Below are positions 19,566 to 28,944 of a stretch of DNA of 64,000 bases, piece after piece (within the stretch, counting starts at the first letter, position 1; each line of letters begins with the position of its first letter). The stretch spans positions 1,302,001-1,366,000 of the forward strand of contig NZ_CP029608.1 of NCBI RefSeq assembly GCF_003352185.1, in the 5' to 3' direction. Origin of the DNA: Pseudomonas kribbensis. GTDB taxonomy: Bacteria; Pseudomonadota; Gammaproteobacteria; Pseudomonadales; Pseudomonadaceae. The translations under genes were made by a program, and so were the position numbers. The notes under the pieces were generated by a model. It had not been told where the DNA came from and made no database searches. It was given only the letters and a program-made list of their open reading frames with translations.

Positions 19566-20294
19566 ATGATTGAAAACGTTTTGGAAGCTACGGGCTTATC
19601 TGCGCTCAGCTTTTATGGCTTCGGGCCGCTTTTGTTGAAAGGCACTTGGATGACCTTACAACTCTCCCTACTGTCCCTAGTAGTGAGTGTTGTGCTGGGC
19701 CTGGTTGGTGCTAGTGCAAAACTTTCACCACTACGGGTGCTCAGATTGCCCGCACAGTTGTACACCACGCTCATTCGTGGGGTACCTGATCTGGTGCTCA
19801 TGCTGCTGATCTTTTACAGCTTGCAGACCTGGCTTACTGAACTTACTAAATATATTGGGTGGGACTATGTAGAAATAGATCCCTTTGCAGCTGGGGTGAT
19901 AACCCTGGGTTTTATATACGGAGCTTATTTTACTGAGACGTTTCGTGGTGCATTGCTGGCTGTACCTAAGGGGCAAGCAGAAGCAGCTATTGCGTACGGC
20001 TTAGGGCGATCACAGCGTTTTTTCCTAATTAGTTTTCCACTGATGATGCGTTTCGCGCTGCCTGGGATAGGTAATAATTGGTTGGTGCTATTGAAAGCGA
20101 CCGCTCTCGTTTCAATCATTGGACTTGCAGATCTTGTGAAAGCTGCGCAGGACGCCGGAAAAAGTACATTTCAGCTTTTCTTTTTCCTTGTTCTGGCAGG
20201 TCTAGTCTATTTGTTTATTACAACGGTTTCCAACTGCATATTGCGTAGACTTTCACGTAAGTATTCAGCCGGTTCACGCGAGGCTCTGCAATGA
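19566..20294 (+). CDS. Amino-acid ABC permease (HisQ type)
   Basis: A 242-residue inner-membrane permease, start ATG 19566. About five hydrophobic helices; the EAA loop is EAAIAYGLGRSQRFFLISFPLMMRFALPG. It pairs with the following HisM-type permease, overlapping it by four bases (ATGA). Typical of HisJQMP-class importers for Lys/Arg/His/ornithine. Confidence 0.9.
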   Translation: MIENVLEATGLSALSFYGFGPLLLKGTWMTLQLSLLSLVVSVVLGLVGASAKLSPLRVLRLPAQLYTTLIRGVPDLVLMLLIFYSLQTWLTELTKYIGWDYVEIDPFAAGVITLGFIYGAYFTETFRGALLAVPKGQAEAAIAYGLGRSQRFFLISFPLMMRFALPGIGNNWLVLLKATALVSIIGLADLVKAAQDAGKSTFQLFFFLVLAGLVYLFITTVSNCILRRLSRKYSAGSREALQ

Positions 20295-21001
20295 TCGATT
20301 TAGTGCAAGAGTATTGGAAGTCATTCTTGTACACGGATGGAGCAGGGATAACTGGCCTAGCGATGACGCTATGGCTATTGACCGCATCAATTATCCTGGG
20401 GTTTATTGGGGCGATCCCGCTAGCCATTGCCCGAGTTTCGATACATGTGTATCTGCGTTGGCCAGTTCAATTTTACACTTATCTATTCAGGGGCACACCA
20501 CTCTATATTCAGCTTTTGATTTGCTATACTGGAATCTACAGTATTGCAGCAGTTCGCTCTCAGCCAGTCCTGGATACTTTTTTCAGAGATGCAATGAATT
20601 GCACGATTCTTGCGTTTGCATTAAATACATGTGCCTATACAACGGAGATATTTGCAGGAGCGATCAGGAATATACCTTACGGCGAGGTGGAGGCGGCCAA
20701 GGCGTATGGCCTGAGTGGGTGGAGGATGTATATGTTTGTTGTCATCCCATCAGCACTGAGGCGGGCACTCCCTTATTACAGCAACGAAGTCATTCTGATG
20801 CTTCACTCCACGTCAGTAGCCTTTACTGCAACGATACCAGATATTTTGAAAGTGGCACGTGATGCAAACTCGGAAACCTTTTTGACTTTTCAAGCGTTCG
20901 GTTTAGCTGCGCTCATTTATCTTGCCGTTTCATTTGCACTTGTTGGCTTTTTTCGACTCGCTGAGCGACGCTGGTTGTCGTTCTTGGGCCCGGCCCATTG
21001 A
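20291..21001 (+). CDS. Amino-acid ABC permease (HisM type)
   Basis: A 236-residue permease with the EAA loop EVEAAKAYGLSGWRMYMFVVIPSALRRALP and N-terminal YLFRGTPLYIQL segment characteristic of HisM/ArtM. Starts within the stop of the preceding permease. Complete; about five membrane helices. Confidence 0.9.
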   Translation: MIDLVQEYWKSFLYTDGAGITGLAMTLWLLTASIILGFIGAIPLAIARVSIHVYLRWPVQFYTYLFRGTPLYIQLLICYTGIYSIAAVRSQPVLDTFFRDAMNCTILAFALNTCAYTTEIFAGAIRNIPYGEVEAAKAYGLSGWRMYMFVVIPSALRRALPYYSNEVILMLHSTSVAFTATIPDILKVARDANSETFLTFQAFGLAALIYLAVSFALVGFFRLAERRWLSFLGPAH

Positions 21002-21019
21002 CTTATAGGATTTTTGAGC

Positions 21020-21847
21020 ATGACCAGTTTAATAACCTCAAACAGCATCGAACAAACTCAACGCATCAACCTGGGATCAGAATATGTTTATAAGCTGACT
21101 GTTGATAATCTTCACAAAAGCTACGGCGATCACAAAGTCCTTAAAGGCGTTTCCCTGAAGGCAAATAAGGGGGATGTCGTCAGCCTGATAGGCTCAAGTG
21201 GGTCTGGCAAAAGCACATTTTTACGGTGCATCAATTTCTTGGAGACACCTACTGATGGTGCAATGACACTTGATGGCCGTGAAATCAGAATGGTTAAAGA
21301 TAAGCATGGGCTACGCATAGCTGAGGCAAGTGAGTTGCAGCGTCTGCGGACTCGGTTGGCGATGGTATTTCAACATTTCAATTTGTGGAGTCACTTGAGC
21401 GTTTTGGACAATATAACGTTGGCTCCTCAGCGTGTATTAGGTGTGAAAAAAGCTGTCGCAGAAAAGGTTGCTCGCCAATATCTGGACAAAGTTGGTCTTC
21501 CAGCAAGGGTTGCAGAGCAATACCCTGGATTTCTTTCGGGAGGTCAGCAACAGCGGGTGGCGATCGCTCGGGCCTTGGCAATGGAGCCGGAGATACTGCT
21601 TTTCGACGAACCTACATCAGCCCTGGATCCAGAGCTCGTAGGTGAGGTGCTGAAGGTGCTTCAGACGCTCGCAGAGGAGGGGAGAACGATGCTCATGGTG
21701 ACTCATGAAATGGCCTTTGCCAGACAAGTCTCTAGCCAAGTACTGTTTCTTCATCAAGGACTGGTTGAGGAGCAAGGCAGCGCCGATATTTTGTCCAATC
21801 CGCGCAGTGAGCGCTTGAAGCAGTTTCTCTCGACTGGGTTGAAATAA
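21020..21847 (+). CDS. Amino-acid ABC transporter ATPase (HisP type)
   Basis: A 275-residue ATPase; ATG 21020 is chosen over TTG 21014 because AGGA is correctly spaced. Walker A GSSGSGKS, Q-loop VFQHFNLWSH, signature LSGGQQQR, Walker B ILLFDEPTSALDPE and the switch histidine (VTHEM) are all present. It energises the importer. A strong terminator follows. Confidence 0.93.
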   Translation: MTSLITSNSIEQTQRINLGSEYVYKLTVDNLHKSYGDHKVLKGVSLKANKGDVVSLIGSSGSGKSTFLRCINFLETPTDGAMTLDGREIRMVKDKHGLRIAEASELQRLRTRLAMVFQHFNLWSHLSVLDNITLAPQRVLGVKKAVAEKVARQYLDKVGLPARVAEQYPGFLSGGQQQRVAIARALAMEPEILLFDEPTSALDPELVGEVLKVLQTLAEEGRTMLMVTHEMAFARQVSSQVLFLHQGLVEEQGSADILSNPRSERLKQFLSTGLK

Positions 21848-21868
21848 GTACAATCTATTCGCATTCAG

Positions 21869-21899
21869 GCCAATCGATTATTTCGGTTGGCTTTTTTTT
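21869..21899 (+). terminator. Rho-independent terminator of the ABC operon
   Basis: GCCAATCGA / TCGGTTGGC stem (one G-T pair) followed by eight T residues, 21 bases after the ATPase stop. Confidence 0.9.
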
Positions 21900-21919
21900 G
21901 GGCGATAAGGTAGTCGTCA

Positions 21920-23803
21920 ATGAAATTAAAATTTTCCCACAAAATTATATTGTCCGCCGCTTTGGTGGTGATTGCCGCTTTTACCAGTTTTTCTATTTAC
22001 AATGATAGCTTGCAGAGGGTTGCGCTGTATCGAAGCATCGAAACTCAGCTGTCAGGCCTCAGTAACTCAACAGCTAATGGCATTAGCCTATGGATGTCCG
22101 GAAGGTTACTTCTGATTGATAGCTTGAAAGAATTGCTAGCTGCCCCGGCGAGCCCGGAAGCTCTAAGCGCTGTGTTAGATCAATCTGTCTTGAAATCTGT
22201 TTTTGCATTTACTTACATTGGTGGAGTGGACGGGTCATTTTTTATACGACCTCAAGATCAAATGCCCGATGATTATGATCCGAGATCCAGACCCTGGTTT
22301 AAGGTTGCAGCTGACAAGCAACAAACTATTCTGACTGAGCCTTATCGTGACGACACTAATGGAAAGCTAATGCTTACCATAGCAGCTCCGGTTATTAATG
22401 GTGCTGATCTTCAAAGCGTTGTAGCGGGAGATTTGACGCTCGATACAGTGGAGAAAATTATAAGCTCAGTGGATCTCAAGGGAGTGGGCTACGCATTTTT
22501 GGTCGATTCAGATGGGAAAATACTGGTTCATCCTAATCGTGAATTACTCATGAAGGATTTTGTTTCTGAGTATTCTAGTGACCGGAGAGGTTTCAATGGT
22601 GATCTCATTGAGGTTCAGCGGTTGGGGAAAAGTGAGTTAGTGATGTTCTCTCCCATTGAAGGCTTACCGGCGGTGAAATGGTATGTCGGCTTAGCGCTGG
22701 ATAAAGACAAAGCCCTCCACGAGTTGACTGGTTTTCGGGTTGCAGCTTTCTTCGCTACGTCAGGCACTGTAGTAGTGACCATAGTGCTGTTGGGTGTGTT
22801 GATCTATTGGCTAATGCGCCCGTTGCGGTGTATCAGCGAGGCGATGAAAGACATAGCGCAGGGAGATGGAGACTTAACGAAACGTCTGAATGTAAAATCG
22901 CAGGATGAGTTCGGTTTGTTGGCTCAGGACTTCAATATTTTTGTTAAGCGGATATATGATTCGATCTGTGAGGTGTCATCTGCTACTGAGCAAGTATTTG
23001 CAGAGGTGAAACACGTGACAAAATCTTCTGCAGACTCTTTGTCGATGTCTGGCGAGCAAGCTCAGCGGACAGATAGTGTAGCTACAGCTATTCACGAATT
23101 GGGGGCGGCTGCCCAAGAGATTGCCCGTAACGCAGGTGGTGCTTCAATGCAAGCGGCTGAGGCACGTGGTCAGTCCCATGAAGGAGGAATAGTTGTTGTT
23201 GATACTATCTCGAAGATGAATGAGCTTTCTGAAAATCTTCGTCATGCTTCCAGCAGCGTTGAATCATTGAGCGAGAAAACCGTCACCATTGGGCGAATTT
23301 TAGAAGTAATCAGAGGAATCTCGGAGCAAACTAATCTGTTAGCGCTTAACGCTGCAATCGAGGCTGCACGAGCTGGAGAGGCTGGACGAGGTTTTGCAGT
23401 AGTGGCTGATGAGGTTCGCAGCCTGGCTTACCGAACTCAGGCTTCCACCCAAGAGATTCACGAGATGATCGAGGTGCTTCAAACGGGAGCTCGTGAGGCG
23501 GTCAATCGGATGAATACGGGTGAGCTACTCAGCGAGCAAGGCATGGCTGTGGCTAATGAAGCTGGGGTTTATCTCAATATTATCAATCACCACGTGGGCG
23601 ATATTGATGGAATGAATATGGCAGTCGCAACTGCGACTGAAGAGCAGTCTTCTGTTATTGAGTCCCTAAACAAAGATATAGCCCAGATTAATGGTTTAAA
23701 TGCAGAAAGCGTAAAAAATCTTCAGTTAACATTGAGTGCCTGCACGAGTCTGGAATCTCAAGCTGTGCGCCTCAAGGAGTTGGTCGGATCATTTCGGACA
23801 TAA
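21920..23803 (+). CDS. Methyl-accepting chemotaxis protein with amino-acid-type dCache domain
   Basis: A 627-residue chemoreceptor: TM1 (about 8-28), periplasmic dCache_1 domain (about 35-275), TM2 (about 277-299), HAMP (300-352), and cytoplasmic signalling domain with the conserved hairpin [19 protein letters not shown]. The membrane-distal pocket carries the residues of the amino-acid motif of dCache domains at matching spacing: Tyr119, Arg124, Trp126, Phe127 (usually Tyr), Tyr142, Asp144, Asp171. It should therefore bind an amino-acid alpha-amino/carboxyl group. Position right after an importer suggests taxis toward the same substrate. No terminal CheR pentapeptide seen. Confidence 0.92.
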   Translation: MKLKFSHKIILSAALVVIAAFTSFSIYNDSLQRVALYRSIETQLSGLSNSTANGISLWMSGRLLLIDSLKELLAAPASPEALSAVLDQSVLKSVFAFTYIGGVDGSFFIRPQDQMPDDYDPRSRPWFKVAADKQQTILTEPYRDDTNGKLMLTIAAPVINGADLQSVVAGDLTLDTVEKIISSVDLKGVGYAFLVDSDGKILVHPNRELLMKDFVSEYSSDRRGFNGDLIEVQRLGKSELVMFSPIEGLPAVKWYVGLALDKDKALHELTGFRVAAFFATSGTVVVTIVLLGVLIYWLMRPLRCISEAMKDIAQGDGDLTKRLNVKSQDEFGLLAQDFNIFVKRIYDSICEVSSATEQVFAEVKHVTKSSADSLSMSGEQAQRTDSVATAIHELGAAAQEIARNAGGASMQAAEARGQSHEGGIVVVDTISKMNELSENLRHASSSVESLSEKTVTIGRILEVIRGISEQTNLLALNAAIEAARAGEAGRGFAVVADEVRSLAYRTQASTQEIHEMIEVLQTGAREAVNRMNTGELLSEQGMAVANEAGVYLNIINHHVGDIDGMNMAVATATEEQSSVIESLNKDIAQINGLNAESVKNLQLTLSACTSLESQAVRLKELVGSFRT

Positions 23804-23839
23804 TCCATTAAATTGAAAGTACTGGCCAAGTCGTATTCT

Positions 23840-24718
23840 CTAAAAAGAGTGTTGGCGTAGTTCATCACTAACAAATGAAATGAATTCGCGTACTCTAGCG
23901 GTATGACGGAGATCTTTATGGGTCAGAATCCATAGGCCGGTTTTAAATTGATCCAGGGCTCGCGATGCCAGCCGGGTTAGTCCGATGGTATTATCTCCTA
24001 AATAGCAGGGTAGGGGAACTATTCCCATCCCTGCAATGGCAGCTTGCCTCAAAGAAATCAATGAGTTTGCCTTAAAGACTATTGAATTGGCAGGTATCGC
24101 TGATTGAATCCATTTTGTAATCGCCATTTGGCTGAAAGTGGAGTCAGGTGAAATCCAGCTATTGAAATCAAGAGGATCTGTTCCCGCAATTTTTTTTGCT
24201 ATTTCATCAGAGGCATACAAAGCGAAACGGACATCAGCAAGATGCCTTCCAATTAGAGATTCACTAGGGTTGTCTCCAGTTCTTATTGCTACATCTGCGT
24301 GCCGTTGAGCCAAATCAGTCACAAAATTTCCAGTAGATAATTCAACAACAATTTTCTTGTGTAGCTTGCTGAATCTTTCCAGAATTTCTGGAAGTATGGA
24401 GCCCATAATCGTGTCACATGTAGTGATTCGAAGGGTTCCTTCTAGTTTAAGATCTTTTCCCTCAAATCTGAATGCTAGGTTGCTGACTGCTTCTCTCATG
24501 ATCTCGGCGGTTCTCAGCAATTCTTCTCCTGCTTCAGTTAATGTATAACCAGCTGAAAGCCTATTGAAAATCCGTAGGCCATGCTCATGCTCAAATGTGT
24601 TGACTCGTCGCAGTACGGTGGTGTGGTTGACATTAAGTAACCTCGCTGCTGCTGCAAATGATTTATGCTCAGCCACCGCAAGAATCAAGCGAAGGTCATC
24701 CCAGTCCCAGTTGTGCAT
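23840..24718 (-). CDS. LysR-family regulator
   Basis: A 292-residue LTTR; the start at 24718 (MHNWDWDDLRLILAVAEHKSF...) has AGGA eight bases upstream. HTH residues 20-45 (SFAAAARLLNVNHTTVLRRVNTFE) and a periplasmic-binding-like effector domain from about residue 90. Divergent from the DoxX-like gene 107 bases away, which is its likely target. Confidence 0.88.
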   Translation of the reverse strand: MHNWDWDDLRLILAVAEHKSFAAAARLLNVNHTTVLRRVNTFEHEHGLRIFNRLSAGYTLTEAGEELLRTAEIMREAVSNLAFRFEGKDLKLEGTLRITTCDTIMGSILPEILERFSKLHKKIVVELSTGNFVTDLAQRHADVAIRTGDNPSESLIGRHLADVRFALYASDEIAKKIAGTDPLDFNSWISPDSTFSQMAITKWIQSAIPANSIVFKANSLISLRQAAIAGMGIVPLPCYLGDNTIGLTRLASRALDQFKTGLWILTHKDLRHTARVREFISFVSDELRQHSF

Positions 24719-24825
24719 TTGTGCATTCCTATTTAGTAAAAGTGCAGATTGTTCTTGTCCAAATACTTGCCCAGAATGATCGCTAAGCAGGGCGTTGAGT
24801 CCTGTGTTCAATAAAAGGAAATCAC

Positions 24826-25236
24826 ATGACTGAATTTAAAACTGCTCGCCTTGGTAGCTTCATTCTTTCTTTTACAGCTGGCATAGCACTCATAACCCAT
24901 TCGCTCTATCTCAAAGTTTTTGTATTCACCATGAGTGGTACAGTTTCATTTTTTGAGTCGATTGGCCTCCCAGGTTTTTTGGCTTGGGTCACTCTGCTTG
25001 TCGAGATTGTTACAGGTGTAATGCTTGTCCTCAGAGTGAAGCCTAGTTATGCCGCGTTAGCAGCGATCCCGGTTCTGCTTGGGGCTACATGGGCGCATTC
25101 CTCTAATGGCTGGTTGTTTAGCAACACTGGAGGCGGGTGGGAATATCCGCTTTTCTGGACAATGGTGCTGGTGTCGATTGTCTTGTCTGAATGGCAAGCT
25201 GGAGAGGCTGCACCGGTGTATCGGGCAGAAGGCTGA
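24826..25236 (+). CDS. DoxX-family small membrane protein
   Basis: A 136-residue protein with four hydrophobic helices and the DoxX pattern (R.....L.F..G...I.HS....F........F..IGLPGFLAW...LVEIVTGVMLVL...YAALA...V). GAAATCACATG start context with AGGA upstream. DoxX-like proteins act in redox or quinone-linked membrane processes; here the role is unknown, probably controlled by the divergent LysR regulator. Confidence 0.82.
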   Translation: MTEFKTARLGSFILSFTAGIALITHSLYLKVFVFTMSGTVSFFESIGLPGFLAWVTLLVEIVTGVMLVLRVKPSYAALAAIPVLLGATWAHSSNGWLFSNTGGGWEYPLFWTMVLVSIVLSEWQAGEAAPVYRAEG

Positions 25237-25294
25237 ATCCGCTGCGATTGTCCAAAGGCCGTCTCGGCATCGCAGTGAGACTCTAGGTTCATAT

Positions 25295-25319
25295 GACTGC
25301 AAAAGTCAATATAATGACC
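25295..25319. promoter_or_regulatory. Three-half-site operator, copy A
   Basis: GACT, 5 nt, AGTC, AATATAAT, GACC: one of four near-identical 25-bp elements (others at 28722, 35524, 42896). On the minus strand it overlaps a TTGACT -35 with a TAGAGT -10 18 bp on, pointing into the 3' end of the DoxX gene; on the plus strand it contains a perfect TATAAT. No obvious target gene. Confidence 0.65.
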
Positions 25320-25388
25320 ATTGGTCAGATGCCTGGACGACCCTTGGAGTCGGCCCGGTTTTGAAGATGGACTTTTTTCTCGACAGGT

Positions 25389-25415
25389 AGGCGACTTACT
25401 TCAAAAGTCGCCTTT
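25389..25415 (+). terminator. Hairpin in the DoxX-MocR intergenic region
   Basis: AGGCGACTT / AAGTCGCCT stem with a 7-base loop and a short TTT. Weak terminator; would end a short transcript from the TATAAT in operator A. Confidence 0.45.
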
Positions 25416-25503
25416 GACCTCCATGCAGTGCTTCGTAAACGCTTTCGGCTGCCCACGCTTCGCGCTCAGAATTCTCGCTGAGAGAAACGTAGGTGGGGTC
25501 AGG

Positions 25504-26817
25504 TTATGGTGCTGGCTTGGGCTGTAAGAGTGAGGCCTTAAGATCCGTTGCAAAAGCCTGGGCGAGGTCATCTGGGAGCTTTGACACGGTAACCCTGAGA
25601 GCTTGAGGGCAGTCTTGAACCGTAAATGCGCTGCCTAACCGCACCAGCCAGCCGCGTTTGGCTAACTCGTAACCGACGTCTTTGAGATCCCCTTGAATGG
25701 GAATCCAGACGTTGAATCCGTCTGAGGACTCAAATGAGCTGATACCTATCCCATCGAGCAGGCGACGGAGATTTGCCCGACGCTCACTGTATTGAAGTCG
25801 TACCTGATTTAGGTGGGGGATTGTCCCCTTGTCTATAAGGCATCGAGCAATGATGGTCTGAAGTATGTGGCTCACCCATGTCATACCAGGTGCAAGACGT
25901 GTGCGAAGACGTTCAGCAGTGCCGGCATCACAAGCTAGAAATGCTACGCGCAGGTCTGGCCCTAAGGCCTTTGAAAGAGATCGAATTAACGCCCACCGAG
26001 TCGACGTCTCGGGAATGACTGAGTAATAAGCGGTTTCTGCCAGCAGCGCAAAGTGATCATCCACAATCACAAATACGTTGGGATAATGAGCAAGAACCTT
26101 GCTGATCTCCTTTGCCCTGGAGTTAGAAAGGCTGCATCCGGTAGGGTTGTGGGCTCTTGGGGTGATCAGAACGGCTCTCGCTCCGTCCTTTAATACTGCC
26201 TCCAGCGATTCGGGAACTATTCCCTCTTCATCGATTGCCACGCCCACAGCGTGCATACCTGAGAGCCTCAATGCATTGATAGTTCCCAGAAAGCATGGTT
26301 GTTCCACGGCGACCTTGTCACCTGAGACAAGGTGAGCAGCTGCCAGTCTCTCAATCGCGTCAACAGCACCATGTGCCAGCTCTAACTCGAATCCTGTCGG
26401 GCAGTCCTGTGCCAACCATTCTTTTCCCCAGCGATGCAGTTCTGGCAGAACGGTCTCATCACCATAGAGGAAAGGCCTTGGCCACTTCCCACTTATGTAT
26501 GTCGAAATGTCAATGAGTGCATCCGGATCGGGATTTCCATCAGCAAGATCAATAAGTGCAGTGTCTTTGCTTAGCCCCTCTTGCTCACCCGCCTGAGGCT
26601 GTTCGCAAATGGATGTGCCATATCTGCCTTGTGTCATAGCGATGCCAGCTTTCACAAGGCGTTGGTACGCAGCGGCAACCGTGTTTCGGTTGAGGCTTAG
26701 TTCCTCGCCCAGTTCCCGGACGGGTGGTAGGGAGTCTCCTGGCTGAAGCGTTCCAACCTGAACGGCCTCACGGATGCATTCATAAATTTCTGCTGCAGTG
26801 CTACCTGTGATCTTCAC
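25504..26817 (-). CDS. MocR-type regulator (GntR HTH fused to aminotransferase fold)
   Basis: A 437-residue protein starting at GTG 26817 (AGGA six bases upstream). Residues 1-75 are a winged GntR helix-turn-helix (GDSLPPVRELGEELSLNRNTVAAAYQRL). Residues 85-437 form a fold-type I PLP domain with the Schiff-base lysine Lys283 (SLSKALGPDLR), Asp253 and Arg290. MocR proteins sense PLP or amino-acid adducts and control a divergent gene; here that is the DapA-like lyase at 27143. Candidate operators with GTCCTA/TAGGAC half-sites lie right upstream of its start. Confidence 0.9.
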   Translation of the reverse strand: MKITGSTAAEIYECIREAVQVGTLQPGDSLPPVRELGEELSLNRNTVAAAYQRLVKAGIAMTQGRYGTSICEQPQAGEQEGLSKDTALIDLADGNPDPDALIDISTYISGKWPRPFLYGDETVLPELHRWGKEWLAQDCPTGFELELAHGAVDAIERLAAAHLVSGDKVAVEQPCFLGTINALRLSGMHAVGVAIDEEGIVPESLEAVLKDGARAVLITPRAHNPTGCSLSNSRAKEISKVLAHYPNVFVIVDDHFALLAETAYYSVIPETSTRWALIRSLSKALGPDLRVAFLACDAGTAERLRTRLAPGMTWVSHILQTIIARCLIDKGTIPHLNQVRLQYSERRANLRRLLDGIGISSFESSDGFNVWIPIQGDLKDVGYELAKRGWLVRLGSAFTVQDCPQALRVTVSKLPDDLAQAFATDLKASLLQPKPAP

Positions 26818-26821
26818 TTTT

Positions 26822-26853
26822 GTCCTATGCCAATGTAGGATTTCGATTAGGAC
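26822..26853. promoter_or_regulatory. Candidate MocR operator half-sites
   Basis: GTCCTA (26822), TAGGA (26836) and TAGGAC (26848) form inverted and direct repeats immediately upstream of the MocR start codon, as expected for autoregulation and control of the divergent lyase gene. Confidence 0.45.
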
Positions 26854-27142
26854 AATTCTAGCGTTTCTGCCTACGAGGTTGAAGCACCGATCGAAACATG
26901 GCCTGGCAGCTCGGTGTCTAAGGCCGGAAGGAACGTCCCTGCTGGCAGATCGACCAGCCCCGGTTGGCAGGCAGCTACCTTTGATGGACGGAAATTGGGT
27001 TATTGGATTGCGGCTTAGATAAGCGGATTTTTTCTAATTTGCGGCAGGACTGATTTGGATTTTCGTAAACCGCCAATACGGCGATACGGATGCGTTCGCG
27101 CCAAAGAAAGTGATTTCACATTGAAATTCGGAGGTTGTAGCT
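26854..27142. other. Divergent promoter region, MocR / DapA-like
   Basis: No gene over about 290 bases. Besides the MocR half-sites there is a small hairpin CGCC-AATAC-GGCG at 27071-27083. The region ends with a GGAGG ribosome site for the lyase gene. Confidence 0.5.
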
Positions 27143-28036
27143 ATGTTTACCGGACTGAGTGCGTTCCCGTTGACTCCCATGGATGAGCACAAGATTGATG
27201 AAGCGGGCTTCGTTCGCTTGGTAACACGTCTTGTGGAGGCTGGTGTGGATTCTATTGGTGCCTTGGGCTCGACAGGCAGCTATGCGTACCTTTCCCGGGC
27301 TGAACGGGCGAAGGTAGCCCAGCTCGCTGTGCAGAATGCTGGGAAGATTCCAGTAATGGTGAGTATCGCCGCGCTTCGTACTCGGGACGTTCTGGAATAT
27401 GCTGAAGACGCACAAAAAGCTGGGGTGAATGGTGTCTTGCTAGCTCCTATGTCTTACCAGCAGCTGAAGGATGAAGAGGTGTATGACCTCTACAAGACTG
27501 TTACAGCCAACCTCTCTGTGCCTCTTTGTGTCTATGACAATCCAGGTACCACCAACTTCCATTTCTCTGATGCTCTGCACGGCAGGATTGCGCAACTTCC
27601 GAATGTGCGTTCCATTAAAATTCCGGGTGTGCCGGCATCTGTGACCCAGGCCCGAGCTAGAGTTGATCAGCTTCGGGCGCTGATTCCTTCTTACGTCACG
27701 ATTGGAGTGAGTGGTGATTCCTCTGCGGCCACAGGGCTGAATGCTGGTTGTGAAGCATGGTACTCGGTGATCGGTGGCTTGTTCCCGCGTACAGCTCTTG
27801 AGCTGAGTCGGGCTGCTAGAGGTGGGGACAGCGCAGAGGCTATCCGGCTTTCCGAGCGCTTGCAGCCTCTTTGGAGCCTGTTTGCGGAATGTGGCGGAAG
27901 CCTACGAGTAGTCGCTGCTGCAGCAGAGTTGCAAGGTCTGGTGAATAGGGCTTGCCTGCCGGCCCCGCTCAAGAGTGCCAGTGGTGTCATTCGCGAGAAG
28001 CTTGCCCTGGTAATTAAAGAACTTGAACTCGCCTAA
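27143..28036 (+). CDS. DapA/NAL-superfamily aldolase-lyase, copy 1
   Basis: A 297-residue class I aldolase-fold protein. Schiff-base Lys159 (RSIKIPG), Tyr131 (VYDNPGTT) and the substrate-carboxylate loop GSTGS (42-46). This loop differs from the GTTGE of true DapA, so the substrate is probably another 2-keto acid. Divergent from MocR and 160-900 bases ahead of the homoserine-dehydrogenase operon. In this context it could act on a keto acid or aldehyde made from the amino acid being degraded; not established. Confidence 0.85.
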   Translation: MFTGLSAFPLTPMDEHKIDEAGFVRLVTRLVEAGVDSIGALGSTGSYAYLSRAERAKVAQLAVQNAGKIPVMVSIAALRTRDVLEYAEDAQKAGVNGVLLAPMSYQQLKDEEVYDLYKTVTANLSVPLCVYDNPGTTNFHFSDALHGRIAQLPNVRSIKIPGVPASVTQARARVDQLRALIPSYVTIGVSGDSSAATGLNAGCEAWYSVIGGLFPRTALELSRAARGGDSAEAIRLSERLQPLWSLFAECGGSLRVVAAAAELQGLVNRACLPAPLKSASGVIREKLALVIKELELA

Positions 28037-28160
28037 GTGATATTGCGAGTGCTCAGCAGTACTGCTCAGTGCTCGCTGTCACTAGGGAGAAGTAGATCAA
28101 ATACTCAGTCACTTGTGGTTAATGGGGGGGCGCTACCGTGTAACGCCCAGTCTTTCTTTA

Positions 28161-28649
28161 TTACTGTTCGGCTTTCAAGAATGTAGTGAAGTGGTCGCGC
28201 CAACCTTCTGCAGCTGCAAAAGGAAGCAAGCCGCTAACCATCCCGCGATGTAATAATCCATGAGACAAAACATGGGTTAGCATTTGAGATCTGTTCATAT
28301 CCCCTGTTTTGCCATCTGCAAAAACAAAGGTTAATCTTTTGTCGAGTTCAGTCTCAGTAATATTTTTTGTGTAGTTAATAAACCAGTTATTGGCTTCGGC
28401 AAATTTGAACGATAGATCTACTATGCTTTGTGGCTCTTCGGTAGTAGTCGAGCTGCATGGCATGAGTTCTCCTTGCAGTCTGCCAATAAATAATTTATCA
28501 ACAATATTGATATGTGCCAGATGCCAAAGTGCATCTGGCATATTTGAGCTAGTTGGCGCTTTGGGTGACGCTGCCAAAATTCTGAACAGCTCAGATTCTG
28601 ACCAAGCTTTGTATTTGAATAGTGAGTGGAAAACACTTGCTGCAGTCAT
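28161..28649 (-). CDS. DinB/YfiT-like putative metalloenzyme
   Basis: A 162-residue four-helix protein; start 28649 chosen for GGAGG (the longer frame reads through operator B). Likely metal ligands are His in LWHLAHINIVD (about 46) and the pair in HVLSHGLLHRG (about 129-134), the DinB superfamily pattern. Members are thiol S-transferases or hydrolases; substrate unknown. Operator copy B lies 73 bases upstream, tying it to the same regulon as ctdA and lysE. Confidence 0.75.
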   Translation of the reverse strand: MTAASVFHSLFKYKAWSESELFRILAASPKAPTSSNMPDALWHLAHINIVDKLFIGRLQGELMPCSSTTTEEPQSIVDLSFKFAEANNWFINYTKNITETELDKRLTFVFADGKTGDMNRSQMLTHVLSHGLLHRGMVSGLLPFAAAEGWRDHFTTFLKAEQ

Positions 28650-28721
28650 TTTTTTATCCTCCGCTTCATCAAAGTCATACTGGGTTGACCAGCCAGCCTG
28701 CGGACAGGGTGGCGATTCGTC

Positions 28722-28746
28722 GGTCAGTATATTGACTTTTACAGTC
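28722..28746. promoter_or_regulatory. Three-half-site operator, copy B
   Basis: On the minus strand: GACT, 5 nt, AGTC, AATATACT, GACC. The core contains TATACT, which could be the -10 of the DinB-like gene. Same 25-bp element as copies A, C and D. Confidence 0.7.
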
Positions 28747-28944
28747 GATACCACGAATCTGTGTCAACGTTCGACGACTGCAGCTGCTTGCTCTGATGAA
28801 AATGTAGGTCTCGTGCATACGGATGGAGGGACTCATCTTTGCCAGGGTTGCTGGCTAGCTCCTGTCAGGATCGAGGGGGGGCGCCTTGATGTCTGAATCA
28901 AAGTCTAAATTTGAATGATTGCTTTGCGCGATCCGGAGGTGGCG

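Noticed and set aside
25321..25527. 68-codon ORF downstream of doxX
   Set aside because: Spans a terminator-like hairpin and lacks a ribosome site; no homology seen.
26822..27083. Additional guanidine riboswitch upstream of the DapA-like gene
   Set aside because: No paired ACGR-loop hairpins; only MocR-like half-sites and a small stem.
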